In this document: positions 27,095-36,639 of the stretch, in pieces
How the letters are laid out: each line of letters begins with the position of its first letter
How positions within the stretch are numbered: the first letter of the stretch is position 1
NCBI RefSeq assembly: GCF_004011155.1
Contig: NZ_RJWG01000008.1
Location: 44,394 to 108,393 of the forward strand
DNA from: Clostridium prolinivorans
Lineage (GTDB): Bacteria; Bacillota; Clostridia; Clostridiales; Clostridiaceae
Length of the DNA: 64,000 bases
Reading direction: 5' to 3'
Notes under the pieces: model-generated
Databases searched by the model: none
The model's input: only the letters and a program-made list of their open reading frames with translations
What the model was told of the DNA's origin: nothing
Made by a program: the position numbers and the translations under genes

Positions 27095-28795
27095 ATGAAA
27101 AAATTATTTAAAAATATTAAAATTTCAACTGCTATTTATACAATAAGCATTTTAGCAATAGTATTTATTATTGGAATAAGTGCTCTATCATTTTATGATA
27201 TGGAAACTATTAAAGGTAACATGACTTCTATGTATGAAAATAGCCTTGAGCCTATTGTTAAATTAAGTGAAATCCAAGGAAATTTTTTAAATATTAGAGT
27301 AGAAGCTTCAACAGCTTTAAATGATTATGATTATACTTTAAATAGTAATATAGAAAATTATGCATCTAAAATAGATAAACAGTTAAAAGAATATATGAAT
27401 TATAATCTTAGTAATTCTGAAAAAGAAACTATAAATCAATTTAAAGATTATTATGATAAATACTTAGAATTTTGGAGAAAAACTAACGAAAAGCTTAAAA
27501 ACGGCGAAAGTTCTACTATGGATGAAAAAAGTACTTTATCTAGCTATGGTTATCTTGCAGAAGATAAACTAGCAAAGCTTATAGATTATAACAAAAACAT
27601 GGCTGAAAATGTAATAAAAAATAGTAACGATGTATATAAATCTTCAATAATGTTAATGATTATAATTTTTTCTGTATGCATTATTATATTTTTGAGAATA
27701 AGCTATATAATTAGTGTAGTATTAAAAAAATCTTCACAAGATATGATAAAAACTATGGAAGAGGTAGCTAAGGGAAATCTTAATGTTAAAATTAATGTTA
27801 ATAATCATAATGAATTTGGCATTATGAAACAGGCACTTAATAAAACAATAGAAAATATTTCATTTATAGTTAAAAATATAAAAGAAAAATCTATCAATAT
27901 AGAATCTCAAGCAGAAAATCTTTCTGCTATATCAGAAGAAATGGCTTCATCTTCTGAAAATGTTGCTACTGCTATAAACGAAGTAGCAAAAGGTACAAGT
28001 TCTCAGTCTGAAAAACTTATAAATATTACAACTATTTTAAATGATTTTTCTTCTAAACTTGAAAAAATAGTAAATTCTATTTCAGAAGTAGATACAAGCT
28101 CAAAAAATATAAATTCTGCAGCAAATAAAAGCAATAACGAAATGCAAATTTTATCAAATTCAGTAGTAACAATTACAAATTCTTTTAAAGAATTTATAAA
28201 TAAAATATCAAATCTTAAAGAAGATATAAACAAAATAAATGAAATAACTAATTTTATAAATAGTATATCAGAACAAACTAATCTTTTAGCTTTAAATGCA
28301 GCAATTGAAGCTTCAAGAGCTGGTGAAGCTGGAAGAGGATTTTCTGTGGTCGCAGAAGAAATAAGAAAACTTGCAGAACAAAGCAAATCTTCTTCTTTAA
28401 ATATAAATACACTTATAAAAGGGATATCAAATAATTCATCTTATATATTAGAAACTACAAATGATATAAAATCTGAATTAGACAATCAAATTAATATCAT
28501 AAATATTAATTTGAAATCTTTTAATAATATTATAAATTCAATAAACACTATAACTCCAAAAATTAATGAAATTAATAATTCTATATTAAATATCAGTAAT
28601 GATAAAGATAATATATTATCAAAAATTGAAGAATCTGCTTCCATATCGCAAGAAATTTCTGCATCATCTGAAGAAATTTCTGCATCTTCTGAAGAATTAA
28701 ATAGTTCCTCTGAAGAAGTAGCAGCTTCTGCTGAAATTTTAAATACTATGACTAAGGATATGATTAATATAGTTAATAATTTTAAGCTTAAATAA
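27095..28795 (+). CDS. methyl-accepting chemotaxis protein
   Basis: A 566-residue transmembrane chemoreceptor. TM1 is at about residues 13-33, then an extracellular helical bundle of the 4HB_MCP type (35-180). TM2 is at about 185-205, then HAMP, then the long cytoplasmic coiled-coil signalling domain. The hairpin tip is canonical: [38 protein letters not shown], given here only as its positions, about 390-428. Ser/Glu-rich repeats such as [13 protein letters not shown] at the C-terminus suit methylation. It signals through CheW/CheA. No chemotaxis genes are adjacent. Ribosome binding site AAGGAGATGACTTC. Confidence 0.95.
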   Translation: MKKLFKNIKISTAIYTISILAIVFIIGISALSFYDMETIKGNMTSMYENSLEPIVKLSEIQGNFLNIRVEASTALNDYDYTLNSNIENYASKIDKQLKEYMNYNLSNSEKETINQFKDYYDKYLEFWRKTNEKLKNGESSTMDEKSTLSSYGYLAEDKLAKLIDYNKNMAENVIKNSNDVYKSSIMLMIIIFSVCIIIFLRISYIISVVLKKSSQDMIKTMEEVAKGNLNVKINVNNHNEFGIMKQALNKTIENISFIVKNIKEKSINIESQAENLSAISEEMASSSENVATAINEVAKGTSSQSEKLINITTILNDFSSKLEKIVNSISEVDTSSKNINSAANKSNNEMQILSNSVVTITNSFKEFINKISNLKEDINKINEITNFINSISEQTNLLALNAAIEASRAGEAGRGFSVVAEEIRKLAEQSKSSSLNINTLIKGISNNSSYILETTNDIKSELDNQINIININLKSFNNIINSINTITPKINEINNSILNISNDKDNILSKIEESASISQEISASSEEISASSEELNSSSEEVAASAEILNTMTKDMINIVNNFKLK

Positions 28796-28815
28796 TTAAT
28801 ACAGTTTTTTTAATA

Positions 28816-28850
28816 AAAGTGGATATTATCACAGATAGTATCCACTTTTA
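28816..28850 (+). terminator. terminator of the chemoreceptor gene
   Basis: Stem AAAAGTGGATA / TATCCACTTTT, 12-nt loop, trailing ATT. It follows the stop codon by about 20 bp. Confidence 0.75.
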
Positions 28851-28855
28851 TTAAT

Positions 28856-28873
28856 TTGTTAAAATAGAAACAA
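28856..28873. promoter_or_regulatory. possible Rex operator upstream of rnf
   Basis: TTGTTAA-AATA-GAAACAA resembles the redox-sensor consensus TTGTTAA-N4-TTAACAA, with two mismatches in the right arm. It lies just upstream of the rnf promoter rather than overlapping it, so function is uncertain. Confidence 0.3.
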
Positions 28874-28895
28874 TATCGTTAAAAAAAAACCAAAA

Positions 28896-28924
28896 TTGCG
28901 TATACAAAATTATTGATGTATAAT
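28896..28924 (+). promoter_or_regulatory. promoter of the rnf operon
   Basis: TTGCGT (28896-28901), 17-nt spacer, perfect TATAAT (28919-28924). The leader to rnfC is about 200 nt and contains a hairpin TGAAACATA / TATGTTTCA (29074-29107) just before the ribosome binding site. Confidence 0.6.
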
Positions 28925-29132
28925 TATATTAATACAGATAGTATGATGTGTTTAATTTTATTATTAAGCTTTACAGAGAATTAAACAAATATCATATTGT
29001 AACCATTTTCATCATAATTATACAGAATATAATATATTTATATAACAGAAGTTTTAGGTTATATAAATTTATATGAAACATACAAATTATTATTGTTATA
29101 TGTTTCAAAAATTATATAGGAGGGATGTTTGT

Positions 29133-30458
29133 ATGAAGCTTTTAACTTTTAAAAAAGGGGTTCTTCCTCCTCATGGTAAGCATTTTACTGAAAATAAAAA
29201 AATTGAAAATCTGCTTCCAAAAGGGGATTTAATTTTTCCTATGTCTCAACATATAGGTGCTCCTTGTGAACCTTTAGTAAAAAAAGGTGATAGAGTTTTA
29301 GCTGGTCAAAAAATTGGTGAGGCCAAAGGTTTTTTATCAGCTCCAATTTATAGCAGCGTTTCTGGTATTGTAAAAAACGTAACTTTAATGCCTCATGTAA
29401 ATGGTTCAAAAGTAATGTCTGTAATAATAGAAAATGATGGACTTTATGAAGAATCTCCAGAATTAAAACCTAGAGAAAATTTTAATGATTTATCTAGAGA
29501 AGAAATTTTAGAAATAATTGCCAAATCAGGCATAGTAGGTATGGGAGGAGCAGCTTTTCCAACCCATGTTAAGCTTTCACCCCCGCCAGATAAAAAAATT
29601 GACACTATTATAGTAAATGGTGCAGAATGTGAACCTTATTTAACTTGTGATCATCGTCTTATGCTTGAAAATCCAAAAGAAATAATAGAAGGATTAAAAA
29701 TTGTGCTTAAGTTGTTCCCTGGAGTAAAAGGATATATAGGAATTGAAAATAATAAAATGGATGCAGTTAAAGTTATTAAAGAAGCTGCTCATTCTAATCC
29801 AAATATTGAAGTTGCAGTTTTAAAAACAAAATATCCTCAAGGGGCAGAAAAACAGCTTATATATGCTATTACAGGGCGTGAAGTTCCTTCAGGAAAACTT
29901 CCTTCTGATGTTCACTGTATAGTACAAAATGTGGGTACTATATTTGAAATTTATAATGCTGTTGTATGTGGCAGGCCTCTTTTGGAAAGAGTTGTTACTG
30001 TTACAGGTGAAGCTATTAAAGAGCCAAAAAATTTAAGGGTTAAATTAGGTACTTCTTTTAAAGAATTAATTGAAGCCTGTGGTGGTTTTAAAGAAGAACC
30101 AGTAAAAATTATTTCAGGCGGACCTCTTATGGGTACTGCAGTAAGCACTTTAGATTTACCTGTAATAAAAGGAACTTCAGGAATTTTAGCTTTAACTAAA
30201 ACAGAAGCTGTACTTCCAGAAGAAGAAAGCTGCATAAGATGTGGCAGATGTGTAGAAGCTTGTCCTATGAATTTAGTTCCTTCAACTTTAGATTCTTTAG
30301 TTAAACGAAGAGAATATGAACTTTTTGAAAAAAATAACGGCATGGATTGTATAGAATGTGGATGCTGTACATTAGTTTGTCCTGCAAAACGTCATTTAAC
30401 ACAATCTTGTCGTGAAGGTAAAAGAACTGTAATTCAAAATAGAAAAAAGGCTAATTAA
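29133..30458 (+). CDS. rnfC: Rnf complex subunit C
   Basis: A 441-residue peripheral subunit that takes electrons from or to NADH on the cytoplasmic face of the ferredoxin:NAD+ oxidoreductase. The N-terminal barrel-sandwich region (GAPCEPLVKKGDRVLAGQKI) is followed by the NADH/FMN-binding fold with GMGGAAFPTHVKL near residue 140. Two 4Fe-4S motifs lie near the C-terminus: CIRCGRCVEACP and CIECGCCTLVCP. Start: the ATG 12 bases after TATAGGAGGG; an in-frame ATG 20 codons upstream has no ribosome binding site. It is the first gene of rnfCDGEAB. Confidence 0.97.
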   Translation: MKLLTFKKGVLPPHGKHFTENKKIENLLPKGDLIFPMSQHIGAPCEPLVKKGDRVLAGQKIGEAKGFLSAPIYSSVSGIVKNVTLMPHVNGSKVMSVIIENDGLYEESPELKPRENFNDLSREEILEIIAKSGIVGMGGAAFPTHVKLSPPPDKKIDTIIVNGAECEPYLTCDHRLMLENPKEIIEGLKIVLKLFPGVKGYIGIENNKMDAVKVIKEAAHSNPNIEVAVLKTKYPQGAEKQLIYAITGREVPSGKLPSDVHCIVQNVGTIFEIYNAVVCGRPLLERVVTVTGEAIKEPKNLRVKLGTSFKELIEACGGFKEEPVKIISGGPLMGTAVSTLDLPVIKGTSGILALTKTEAVLPEEESCIRCGRCVEACPMNLVPSTLDSLVKRREYELFEKNNGMDCIECGCCTLVCPAKRHLTQSCREGKRTVIQNRKKAN

Positions 30459-30477
30459 AATAAGGAGGTCTATTTAT

Positions 30478-31410
30478 ATGGTTGAAACAATGTATACGGT
30501 GTCTTCTTCTCCTCATATTCGTTCAAATACAACTGTTCAGACAGTTATGAAAGATGTTTTAATTGCTCTTCTTCCAGCCGCAGTTGCTGGAATATACTTT
30601 TTTAAACTTCGAGCTTTTTTAATAATGCTTATTTCTATAATTTCGTGTATGGGTTCAGAAGCATTATGGCAAAAACTTACACATCAGAAAATTAAAGTAT
30701 ATGATTTAAGTGCTGCAGTAACAGGGCTTTTATTAGCATTTAATCTTCCTGTTTCTGTTCCTCTTTGGATTCCAATAATAGGAGGAATTTTTGCAATAAT
30801 AATAGTTAAGCAATTTTTTGGTGGAATTGGACAAAATGTCATGAATCCAGCTCTAGCTGCAAGAGCATTTTTGCTAGCTTCTTGGCCTGTTCAAATGACT
30901 AATTGGACTGTCGATGGTGTATCTTCTGCTACTGCCCTTGGTATTTTAAAAGAAGGCAGCGGTAATTTACCTTCTTTTTCAAATGTATTTATAGGTAATA
31001 TAGGAGGATGTATTGGCGAAACTTCTGCTCTTGCACTTCTTATAGGTGCAGCTTATCTTTTATTTAAGAAAATCATAAGCTGGCATATACCTTTTACATA
31101 TATAGGTACAGTATTTGTGTTAAACCTTATATTAGGCAGAAATGGTTTTTCAATTACTAATTCTTTTTATGAACTTTTTTTAGGAGGTCTTATTCTAGGT
31201 GCATTTTACATGGCAACTGATTATACAACTTCTCCTATAACAAAAAAAGGTCAAATTATTTTTGCTTTAGGATGTGGTATTATAACTTCAGTTATTCGTA
31301 TATATGGAGGATATCCTGAAGGTGTATCATATTCAATATTATTTATGAATTTATTTGTTCCATTAATAGATAAATTTATTAAGCCTCGTGCTTTTGGAGG
31401 TGGTAAATAA
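30478..31410 (+). CDS. rnfD: Rnf complex subunit D
   Basis: A 310-residue membrane subunit with about nine to ten helices, homologous to NqrB. The covalent-flavin motif is SSATAL, with Thr152 as the expected FMN-ester residue. MNPALAARAF and the C-terminal TDYTTSPITKKGQ are also family-typical. It is thought to take part in ion movement across the membrane. Spacing to rnfC is 19 bp with an AAGGAGG ribosome binding site. Its stop codon overlaps the rnfG start by 1 bp. Confidence 0.97.
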   Translation: MVETMYTVSSSPHIRSNTTVQTVMKDVLIALLPAAVAGIYFFKLRAFLIMLISIISCMGSEALWQKLTHQKIKVYDLSAAVTGLLLAFNLPVSVPLWIPIIGGIFAIIIVKQFFGGIGQNVMNPALAARAFLLASWPVQMTNWTVDGVSSATALGILKEGSGNLPSFSNVFIGNIGGCIGETSALALLIGAAYLLFKKIISWHIPFTYIGTVFVLNLILGRNGFSITNSFYELFLGGLILGAFYMATDYTTSPITKKGQIIFALGCGIITSVIRIYGGYPEGVSYSILFMNLFVPLIDKFIKPRAFGGGK

Positions 31411-31970
31411 TGAAAGAAAATTTTAAATTAGGCGGAATTCTTTTAATTATAGCTGCTACAGCTGGTCTTCTTTTAGGTGCTGCACATTCAATAACATTAA
31501 AACCTATAGCTAAACAAGAACAAATGTCAAAAGCTGCAGCTATGAAAGAGATACTCCCAGAAGCTTCTGAATTTAAAGTAAAAGAAGTTACTTTAAGCGG
31601 AACAATAAAAGAAGTTAATGAAGGTCTAACTTCTGGAAAGACATCTGGTTATGTTATTACAGTAACGCCTAAAGGATATGGCGGAACAATTCAACTTATG
31701 GTAGGAATTTCAACTAAAGGAAATGTTGAGGGCATAAAAATTCTTTCTCATTCAGAAACTCCTGGTCTTGGTGCTAATGCTCCACAGCCAAAGTTTTCTG
31801 GACAGTTTAAAGGAAAATCAATAGATAAAAAACTAGAAGTTGTAAAAAAAGCGCCCTCAAATTCTAATGAAATTGAAGCTATTACAGGTGCTACAATAAC
31901 ATCAAGAGCTGTTACAAATGGAGTTAATGAGGCTATTACATTTTATAATACCAATTTGAAAGGAGACTAA
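31410..31970 (+). CDS. rnfG: Rnf complex subunit G, covalent flavoprotein
   Basis: A 186-residue subunit with one N-terminal membrane anchor (about residues 8-28) and an extracytoplasmic FMN-binding domain. The flavinylation motif is ITGATITS, in which Thr162 should carry FMN; the SETPGLGA segment of NqrC/RnfG proteins is also present. An ApbE-type flavin transferase is required for maturation but is not encoded in this window. Translation is coupled to rnfD by the TAATG-type overlap. Confidence 0.96.
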   Translation: MKENFKLGGILLIIAATAGLLLGAAHSITLKPIAKQEQMSKAAAMKEILPEASEFKVKEVTLSGTIKEVNEGLTSGKTSGYVITVTPKGYGGTIQLMVGISTKGNVEGIKILSHSETPGLGANAPQPKFSGQFKGKSIDKKLEVVKKAPSNSNEIEAITGATITSRAVTNGVNEAITFYNTNLKGD

Positions 31971-31974
31971 AATA

Positions 31975-32661
31975 ATGAGTGTTATAATAGAAAGATTAAA
32001 AAATGGTATTTTTAAAGAAAACACCATTTTTGTACAAGTAATTGCTATGTGTCCTACTTTAGCTGTTACTACAAGTGCTACTAATGCTATAGGCATGGGC
32101 CTTGCTACTACAGCAGTTCTTGTTGGAGCTAATATTGTTATATCTGCTCTTAGAAAACTTATTCCTGATAAAATTCGTATACCTGCTTTTATAGTGATTA
32201 TAGCTTCATTTGTTACTTTACTAGAATTTTTAATGAAAGGATTTGTTCCTTCTCTTTATAAATCCCTTGGATTGTTTATACCTTTAATAGTTGTTAACTG
32301 CGTAATACTTGGAAGGGCTGAAGCTTACGCTTCTAAAAATACTGTATTTGCATCACTTTGGGACGGTCTTGGAATGGGACTTGGATTTACTTTAGCATTA
32401 GTACTTCTTGGGACTGTAAGAGAAATTTTAGGTGCTGGTACATTATTTGGATTTAGAGTAATGCCAACTTCTTATAAGCCTGCACTAATTATGATACTTG
32501 CTCCAGGTGCTTTTTTCGCTCTTGGAATAATAATGGCAATTATTAATGCGGTACAAATATATAAAACAAAAGAGGCTAATTCAAGATTAGCTAATTATGA
32601 TTGCAGCCACTGTGCTAATGCTGGAACCTGCAGTCAAGCTAAAATACTTGATAATAAATAA
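31975..32661 (+). CDS. rnfE: Rnf complex subunit E
   Basis: A 228-residue integral membrane subunit with six helices. Conserved cysteines are Cys26 (AMCPTLAVT) and Cys109 (VVNCVILGRAEA). In the family these join those of RnfA to hold an intramembrane iron-sulphur cluster. The C-terminus ends in an extra cysteine set, CSHCANAGTC, of unknown role. It starts 4 bp after rnfG, with AAAGGAG inside the rnfG end. Confidence 0.96.
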   Translation: MSVIIERLKNGIFKENTIFVQVIAMCPTLAVTTSATNAIGMGLATTAVLVGANIVISALRKLIPDKIRIPAFIVIIASFVTLLEFLMKGFVPSLYKSLGLFIPLIVVNCVILGRAEAYASKNTVFASLWDGLGMGLGFTLALVLLGTVREILGAGTLFGFRVMPTSYKPALIMILAPGAFFALGIIMAIINAVQIYKTKEANSRLANYDCSHCANAGTCSQAKILDNK

Positions 32662-32684
32662 AAATAAAGAAAGGTTGATAAAGT

Positions 32685-33263
32685 ATGAAAATTTTTTCTA
32701 TATTTTTAGCAGGTTTATTAGTTAATAATTTTGTAATGTCTAGATTCCTTGGTATATGTTCTTTTTTAGGAGTTTCTAAAAAAGTGGAGACAGCAACAGG
32801 AATGGGGCTTGCAGTAACATTTGTTATGGCATTAGCTTCTTCTATGTCATATATGGTATATAAATTTATTTTAATTCCTCTTCATATTGAGTATTTATAC
32901 ACCATAGCTTTTATTTTAGTTATAGCAGCTTTGGTTCAATTTGTTGAAATGGTAATAAAAAAGATTTTCCCAGGATTATATAAAGCTTTAGGAATATATC
33001 TTCCTCTTATAACAACAAACTGTGCTGTACTTGCTGTTGCAGTTTTAAATATGACTGAAGGTTATAACTTTATTGAATCTGTAGTAAACGGATTAAGTGC
33101 TGCTTTAGGATATTTTCTTGCTATAGTTCTTTTAGCTGGCATAAGAGAAAGAATGGAGGCTAATGATAAAATGCCTTTAGCACTTCAAGGTCTTCCAATA
33201 ACACTTATTACAGCTGGACTTATGTCTATAGCTTTTTTAGGATTTCAAGGCTTAATACATTAA
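32685..33263 (+). CDS. rnfA: Rnf complex subunit A
   Basis: A 192-residue membrane subunit related to RnfE with inverted topology. Conserved Cys25 (FLGICSFLG) and Cys113 (TTNCAVLAV) face those of RnfE. Length and the terminal LIH are typical. Ribosome binding site GAAAGGTTG, 23 bp after rnfE. Confidence 0.97.
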   Translation: MKIFSIFLAGLLVNNFVMSRFLGICSFLGVSKKVETATGMGLAVTFVMALASSMSYMVYKFILIPLHIEYLYTIAFILVIAALVQFVEMVIKKIFPGLYKALGIYLPLITTNCAVLAVAVLNMTEGYNFIESVVNGLSAALGYFLAIVLLAGIRERMEANDKMPLALQGLPITLITAGLMSIAFLGFQGLIH

Positions 33264-33275
33264 GGGGGTATCTAA

Positions 33276-34076
33276 ATGCCATTAAATGAAATTTTATTTC
33301 CTATTATAAGTTTAGGTGGATTAGGAGCCATATTTGGTATTCTTCTTGGTTATGCATCAAAAAAATTTGCTGTAGAAGTAGATGAAAAGATAGTTAAAAT
33401 TAGAGAATGTTTGCCTGGTGCAAACTGTGGTGGATGTGGCTTTGCAGGCTGTGATGCTTATGCTAAAGCTGTTAGTGATGGAAAAGCTCCTGCTAATTTA
33501 TGTACACCTGGAGGCCCTTCTGCTTCTAAAAAAATAGGGTCTATTTTAGGTATATCAGTAGAAACTTCTGAACCTAAAGTTGCTTTTGTAAAATGTAAAG
33601 GCAGTTGTAAAATAGCTAAAGAAAAATATAATTATTATGGCGTTCAAGATTGCAGGCAAGCAGTTGTAGCTCCTGGTGGTGGGGCTAAGGCTTGTGATTT
33701 TGGATGTTTAGGTCTTGGAAGCTGCGTTACAGTTTGTAAGTTTAATAGTATTCAAATAATAGATGGAATTGCAGTTATAAATGAAAACACATGTACAGGT
33801 TGTTCTGCCTGCATTCAAATATGTCCAAAAAATGTTATTGAACTAGTTCCTGCTTCAAAACATATCCGCATAGCTTGCAATTCTCACGAAAAAGGAAAAT
33901 CTGTAAAAGATATTTGTAGTAAAGGATGTATAGGTTGTACAATCTGTGCTAAAAATTGCCCGGAAAATGCCATTACTATGATTGATAATTTACCAGTAAT
34001 AGATTTTAATAGATGTACTCAATGCAAAGTATGCGTTGAAAAATGTCCTACTAAAGCCATACTAGATTTAATATAA
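33276..34076 (+). CDS. rnfB: Rnf complex subunit B, ferredoxin-interacting iron-sulphur protein
   Basis: A 266-residue subunit with one N-terminal helix. A Cys-rich domain follows (CLPGANCGGCGFAGCDAY, about residues 44-62), then three classic 4Fe-4S motifs: CTGCSACIQICP, CIGCTICAKNCP and CTQCKVCVEKCP. An earlier CDFGCLGLGSCVTVC segment also holds cysteines. This subunit accepts electrons from reduced ferredoxin. The three-motif arrangement is the longer form known from clostridia. Last gene of the operon; a terminator follows at 34121. Confidence 0.96.
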   Translation: MPLNEILFPIISLGGLGAIFGILLGYASKKFAVEVDEKIVKIRECLPGANCGGCGFAGCDAYAKAVSDGKAPANLCTPGGPSASKKIGSILGISVETSEPKVAFVKCKGSCKIAKEKYNYYGVQDCRQAVVAPGGGAKACDFGCLGLGSCVTVCKFNSIQIIDGIAVINENTCTGCSACIQICPKNVIELVPASKHIRIACNSHEKGKSVKDICSKGCIGCTICAKNCPENAITMIDNLPVIDFNRCTQCKVCVEKCPTKAILDLI

Positions 34077-34120
34077 AATTTTGTAAAATAAAAAACAATA
34101 ATAATTCTTATGTTACTAAA

Positions 34121-34144
34121 AGCCCATCTGTATACAGATGGGCT
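34121..34144. terminator. terminator of the rnf operon
   Basis: Perfect loop-free palindromic stem AGCCCATCTGTA / TACAGATGGGCT followed by CTTGGTTT on the plus strand and TTTTAG on the minus strand. It probably serves rnf and tspO from both sides. Confidence 0.65.
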
Positions 34145-34306
34145 CTTGGTTTAGCACATTCATTTTCAATTACTTAAATACAACACCGGTTTATTTGCTT
34201 TACATAGCTTACAAATTTATCATACAGCAAAAAATTTCTAGTGTCAACTAGTGTAAATAAATTTTTAAATTTTCTTGAAAGCGATTTAATATATAAAAAT
34301 TATATT

Positions 34307-34354
34307 ATAAATTATATAATGGCAGTTAAGCTATAATTTATGGGAATTATTCAT
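34307..34354. repeat. partial copy E of the interspersed repeat
   Basis: ATAAATTATATAATGGCAG then TTAAGC, TTTATGG and ATTATTCAT follow the order of the right half of copy B, with several differences. No left half is seen. It lies between the rnf terminator and tspO in an otherwise featureless 294-bp gap. Confidence 0.35.
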
Positions 34355-34370
34355 ATAATTTACGTTTTTA

Positions 34371-34838
34371 TCACATATTATTAAGCATCCAAAATGTAAA
34401 ATTTAATACAGCTGTAAAGCATCCCCAAATTATGTATGGAAGCATTAAAAATCCTGATATCTTATCTATTCTAAAAAATTCGAAAGTAGTAAGTAAAGTA
34501 AAAATAATTAGCATCATTATTTCAATAAATGCAATAGCTATGAGCCTAAATCTAAAAAAAATTATTGGCCATAAAAAATTTAATATAAGCTGTATTGTAT
34601 ATAAAGTTACAGCCCTATTAATATATACATTTTTTCTTTTAAGTAAAATTTTATACACTGCAATTGCCATAAGCATATAAAGTATAATAGAGATTACTAT
34701 AAAAACCCAATATGGTGGAGTAAAATTTGGTTTAATAAAATCTTTATAATTTTCCCGATTTGCTAATCCTAAATACCCGCTTAGTATTCCTGTACCCTCT
34801 GCAATTATTATGTTTATAATAAGTATTAATATATTCAT
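34371..34838 (-). CDS. tspO: TspO/MBR family membrane protein
   Basis: A 155-residue protein with five predicted membrane helices. It carries the family pattern KPNFTPPYWVFIVISIILYMLM near residues 36-57 and a Trp-rich fourth and fifth helix (NFLWPIIFF, IIWGCFTAVLNFTFWMLN). TspO proteins bind porphyrins and cholesterol-like ligands; the bacterial role is linked to stress and tetrapyrrole handling. Ribosome binding site GGGAGGTTTTT. It appears monocistronic. Confidence 0.88.
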   Translation of the reverse strand: MNILILIINIIIAEGTGILSGYLGLANRENYKDFIKPNFTPPYWVFIVISIILYMLMAIAVYKILLKRKNVYINRAVTLYTIQLILNFLWPIIFFRFRLIAIAFIEIMMLIIFTLLTTFEFFRIDKISGFLMLPYIIWGCFTAVLNFTFWMLNNM

Positions 34839-34891
34839 AAAAACCTCCCAATTATTATGTTTATTTAGGGTATAAGGAGAATTCTTTAAAT

Positions 34892-34927
34892 AAAAACAGC
34901 AGACATTTATTGGTCCGCTGTTTTTTC
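34892..34927 (-). terminator. terminator overlapping the end of the DUF3298 gene
   Basis: Minus-strand stem CAGCGGAC / GTCTGCTG followed by TTTTTATTT. The TAA stop codon (34907-34909) lies within the loop region, so the last codons form the 5' arm. Confidence 0.7.
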
Positions 34928-35560
34928 TTCATCTTTTTTGTCTCTTAATAGTCTTCCAATAGGACCTTTATTATTTATAATTTCTATTATATCATTAAAA
35001 AATATTGTAAATTCAGGAAACCCATATTCAGGTTCAGTATATTCATTCATTTGGAAATATATAACTAATGCATCTTCTGTTAAATAATAATCCTGTTTTA
35101 ACCAAATTCCTTTAAATTCTTTAGATAAATTTATTCCTTTAAATGATATCTGATTTCTAATTATATCGTTCAATATACTTATCCATTTAGATTTTTTTAT
35201 TTTTCTAGAAAAAAGATCATCTAAATAATAAATTCTTGCATCTTTTAAACTTACATTAATAGTTTTTCTTACAGTATTCCTTTTTTCTTCACCTTTTACA
35301 AAAGAAAATACTTCTAAAAGTATACTTAAAGTTCCTCTTTTATTAAGTTTAACAGTATATCCTGCAGTAAATTTTTTACCTTCATCTACCCCATATCCTT
35401 CTTTATTAAGTAAACTATAGACCTCTTTTTTAATATACCTATTTATACTAGATTGTGCACTTTTATGCTTAAGTCCACTTACTTTAGGATATGTCAAATT
35501 AAGACTTGAGTTTTCTAATTTTACATCTGTTATAAGTGCCGGCTTTCGTTTATGCCCCAT
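34907..35560 (-). CDS. DUF3298/RsiV-like domain protein
   Basis: A 217-residue protein without a signal peptide or anchor. Residues about 10-95 fit the DUF4163-like part (paired beta strands, LTYPKVSGLKHKSAQSSINRYI). Residues 100-200 fit DUF3298 (ARIYYLDDLF, EDALVIYFQMNEYTEPEYGFPEFTI). The same fold occurs in the extracytoplasmic part of the anti-sigma factor RsiV, which binds lysozyme, but here the sigma-binding and membrane parts are absent. It is probably cytosolic with unknown role. Ribosome binding site AAAGGGG. Confidence 0.75.
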   Translation of the reverse strand: MGHKRKPALITDVKLENSSLNLTYPKVSGLKHKSAQSSINRYIKKEVYSLLNKEGYGVDEGKKFTAGYTVKLNKRGTLSILLEVFSFVKGEEKRNTVRKTINVSLKDARIYYLDDLFSRKIKKSKWISILNDIIRNQISFKGINLSKEFKGIWLKQDYYLTEDALVIYFQMNEYTEPEYGFPEFTIFFNDIIEIINNKGPIGRLLRDKKDEEKTADQ

Positions 35561-35809
35561 ATATAAAACCCCTTTCGTAAAATTAGTTTAAATAAAAATT
35601 CTCATAAAATATATCTTCCCTTAGTATCTATACTATTCAAATATAAAATAATATGTACTTTTTTATTTTATTATTTAAGTATAAGTGCGAATAAAAAATT
35701 ACTAATATATAGTATGAAAATAATAATATATATAATATATATATGATAAAAGATTGTATTATATAATTACATAGATAAGCCGACTGCAAATTAAATTTTA
35801 AATAAAAAA

Positions 35810-36550
35810 CTAAATCATACCTCCATCTACAGTAATAATCTGTCCTGTTATATACTTCGAATTTTCACTTGATAAAAAAACTGCCAATTTAGCTATATCT
35901 TCTCCATCTCCAAATCTCATCATAGGTATTTCAAGTTTAAGTGCTTCTTTTTCATCTTTTGAAAGATTATTATTCATTTGTGTATCTATAACTCCAGGGG
36001 CTATAGCATTAACTCTTATATTAGATGGTGCTAATTCTTTAGCTAAAGCTTTAGTAAAACTATTTATAGCTCCCTTAGATGCTGAATATATTGCCTCACA
36101 AGAAGCTCCTGTATTTCCCCATATTGAAGATATATTTATTATGTTACCACTTTTTTTAGATACCATATGATTTAATACACAATGGCAGCAATTTATAACT
36201 CCTTTTAAATTTATATCTAAAAGCTCATTCCATTCATCTTCTGTCATATCTATAAACAATCCTGTTTTAGATACACCTGCATTATTTACTAATATATCTA
36301 TATTTCCATATTTTTTAATAATTTTATAAGTCATAGAATATACATCATTATAATATCTTACATCTGCTTTTATACACTCACCATAACTTCCTGATTCTTT
36401 TATTAATTTTAATGTATCCATAGCTCCTTTTTCATCTTTTCTATAATTTACTATAACAACAGCTCCAGCTTTTGCTAATTCTAATGCTATGCTTTTCCCA
36501 ATTCCTCTTGAAGCTCCTGTAACTAAAGCAATTTTACCACTTAAATTCAT
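35810..36550 (-). CDS. SDR-family oxidoreductase, FabG-like
   Basis: A 246-residue short-chain dehydrogenase. NADP-binding TGASRGIGKSIA at residues 12-23, the NNAGVS structural motif, catalytic Ser in NISSIW, and the YSASKGA Tyr-Lys pair. C-terminal GQIITVDGG is also present. It resembles 3-oxoacyl-ACP reductase, but it is not within a fatty-acid synthesis cluster here and could act on another keto substrate. It lies 89 bp downstream of trmB, with a terminator hairpin between, so it is likely a separate unit. Confidence 0.88.
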   Translation of the reverse strand: MNLSGKIALVTGASRGIGKSIALELAKAGAVVIVNYRKDEKGAMDTLKLIKESGSYGECIKADVRYYNDVYSMTYKIIKKYGNIDILVNNAGVSKTGLFIDMTEDEWNELLDINLKGVINCCHCVLNHMVSKKSGNIINISSIWGNTGASCEAIYSASKGAINSFTKALAKELAPSNIRVNAIAPGVIDTQMNNNLSKDEKEALKLEIPMMRFGDGEDIAKLAVFLSSENSKYITGQIITVDGGMI

Positions 36551-36590
36551 ATATTAAACACTACCTTTACTAATTTATTATACAAAACGA

Positions 36591-36620
36591 AAAAGTTTGA
36601 AATATTTATTCCAAACTTTT
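36591..36620. terminator. terminator between trmB and the SDR gene
   Basis: Stem AAAAGTTTG / CAAACTTTT with a 12-nt loop and A/T-rich flanks on both sides. Confidence 0.6.
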
Positions 36621-36639
36621 ATAAATTTATTTTAAGTAT

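Noticed and set aside
34907..35560. Anti-sigma factor RsiV
   Set aside because: Only the DUF3298-like fold is present; no membrane segment, no sigma-binding N-terminus and no sigma factor gene nearby.
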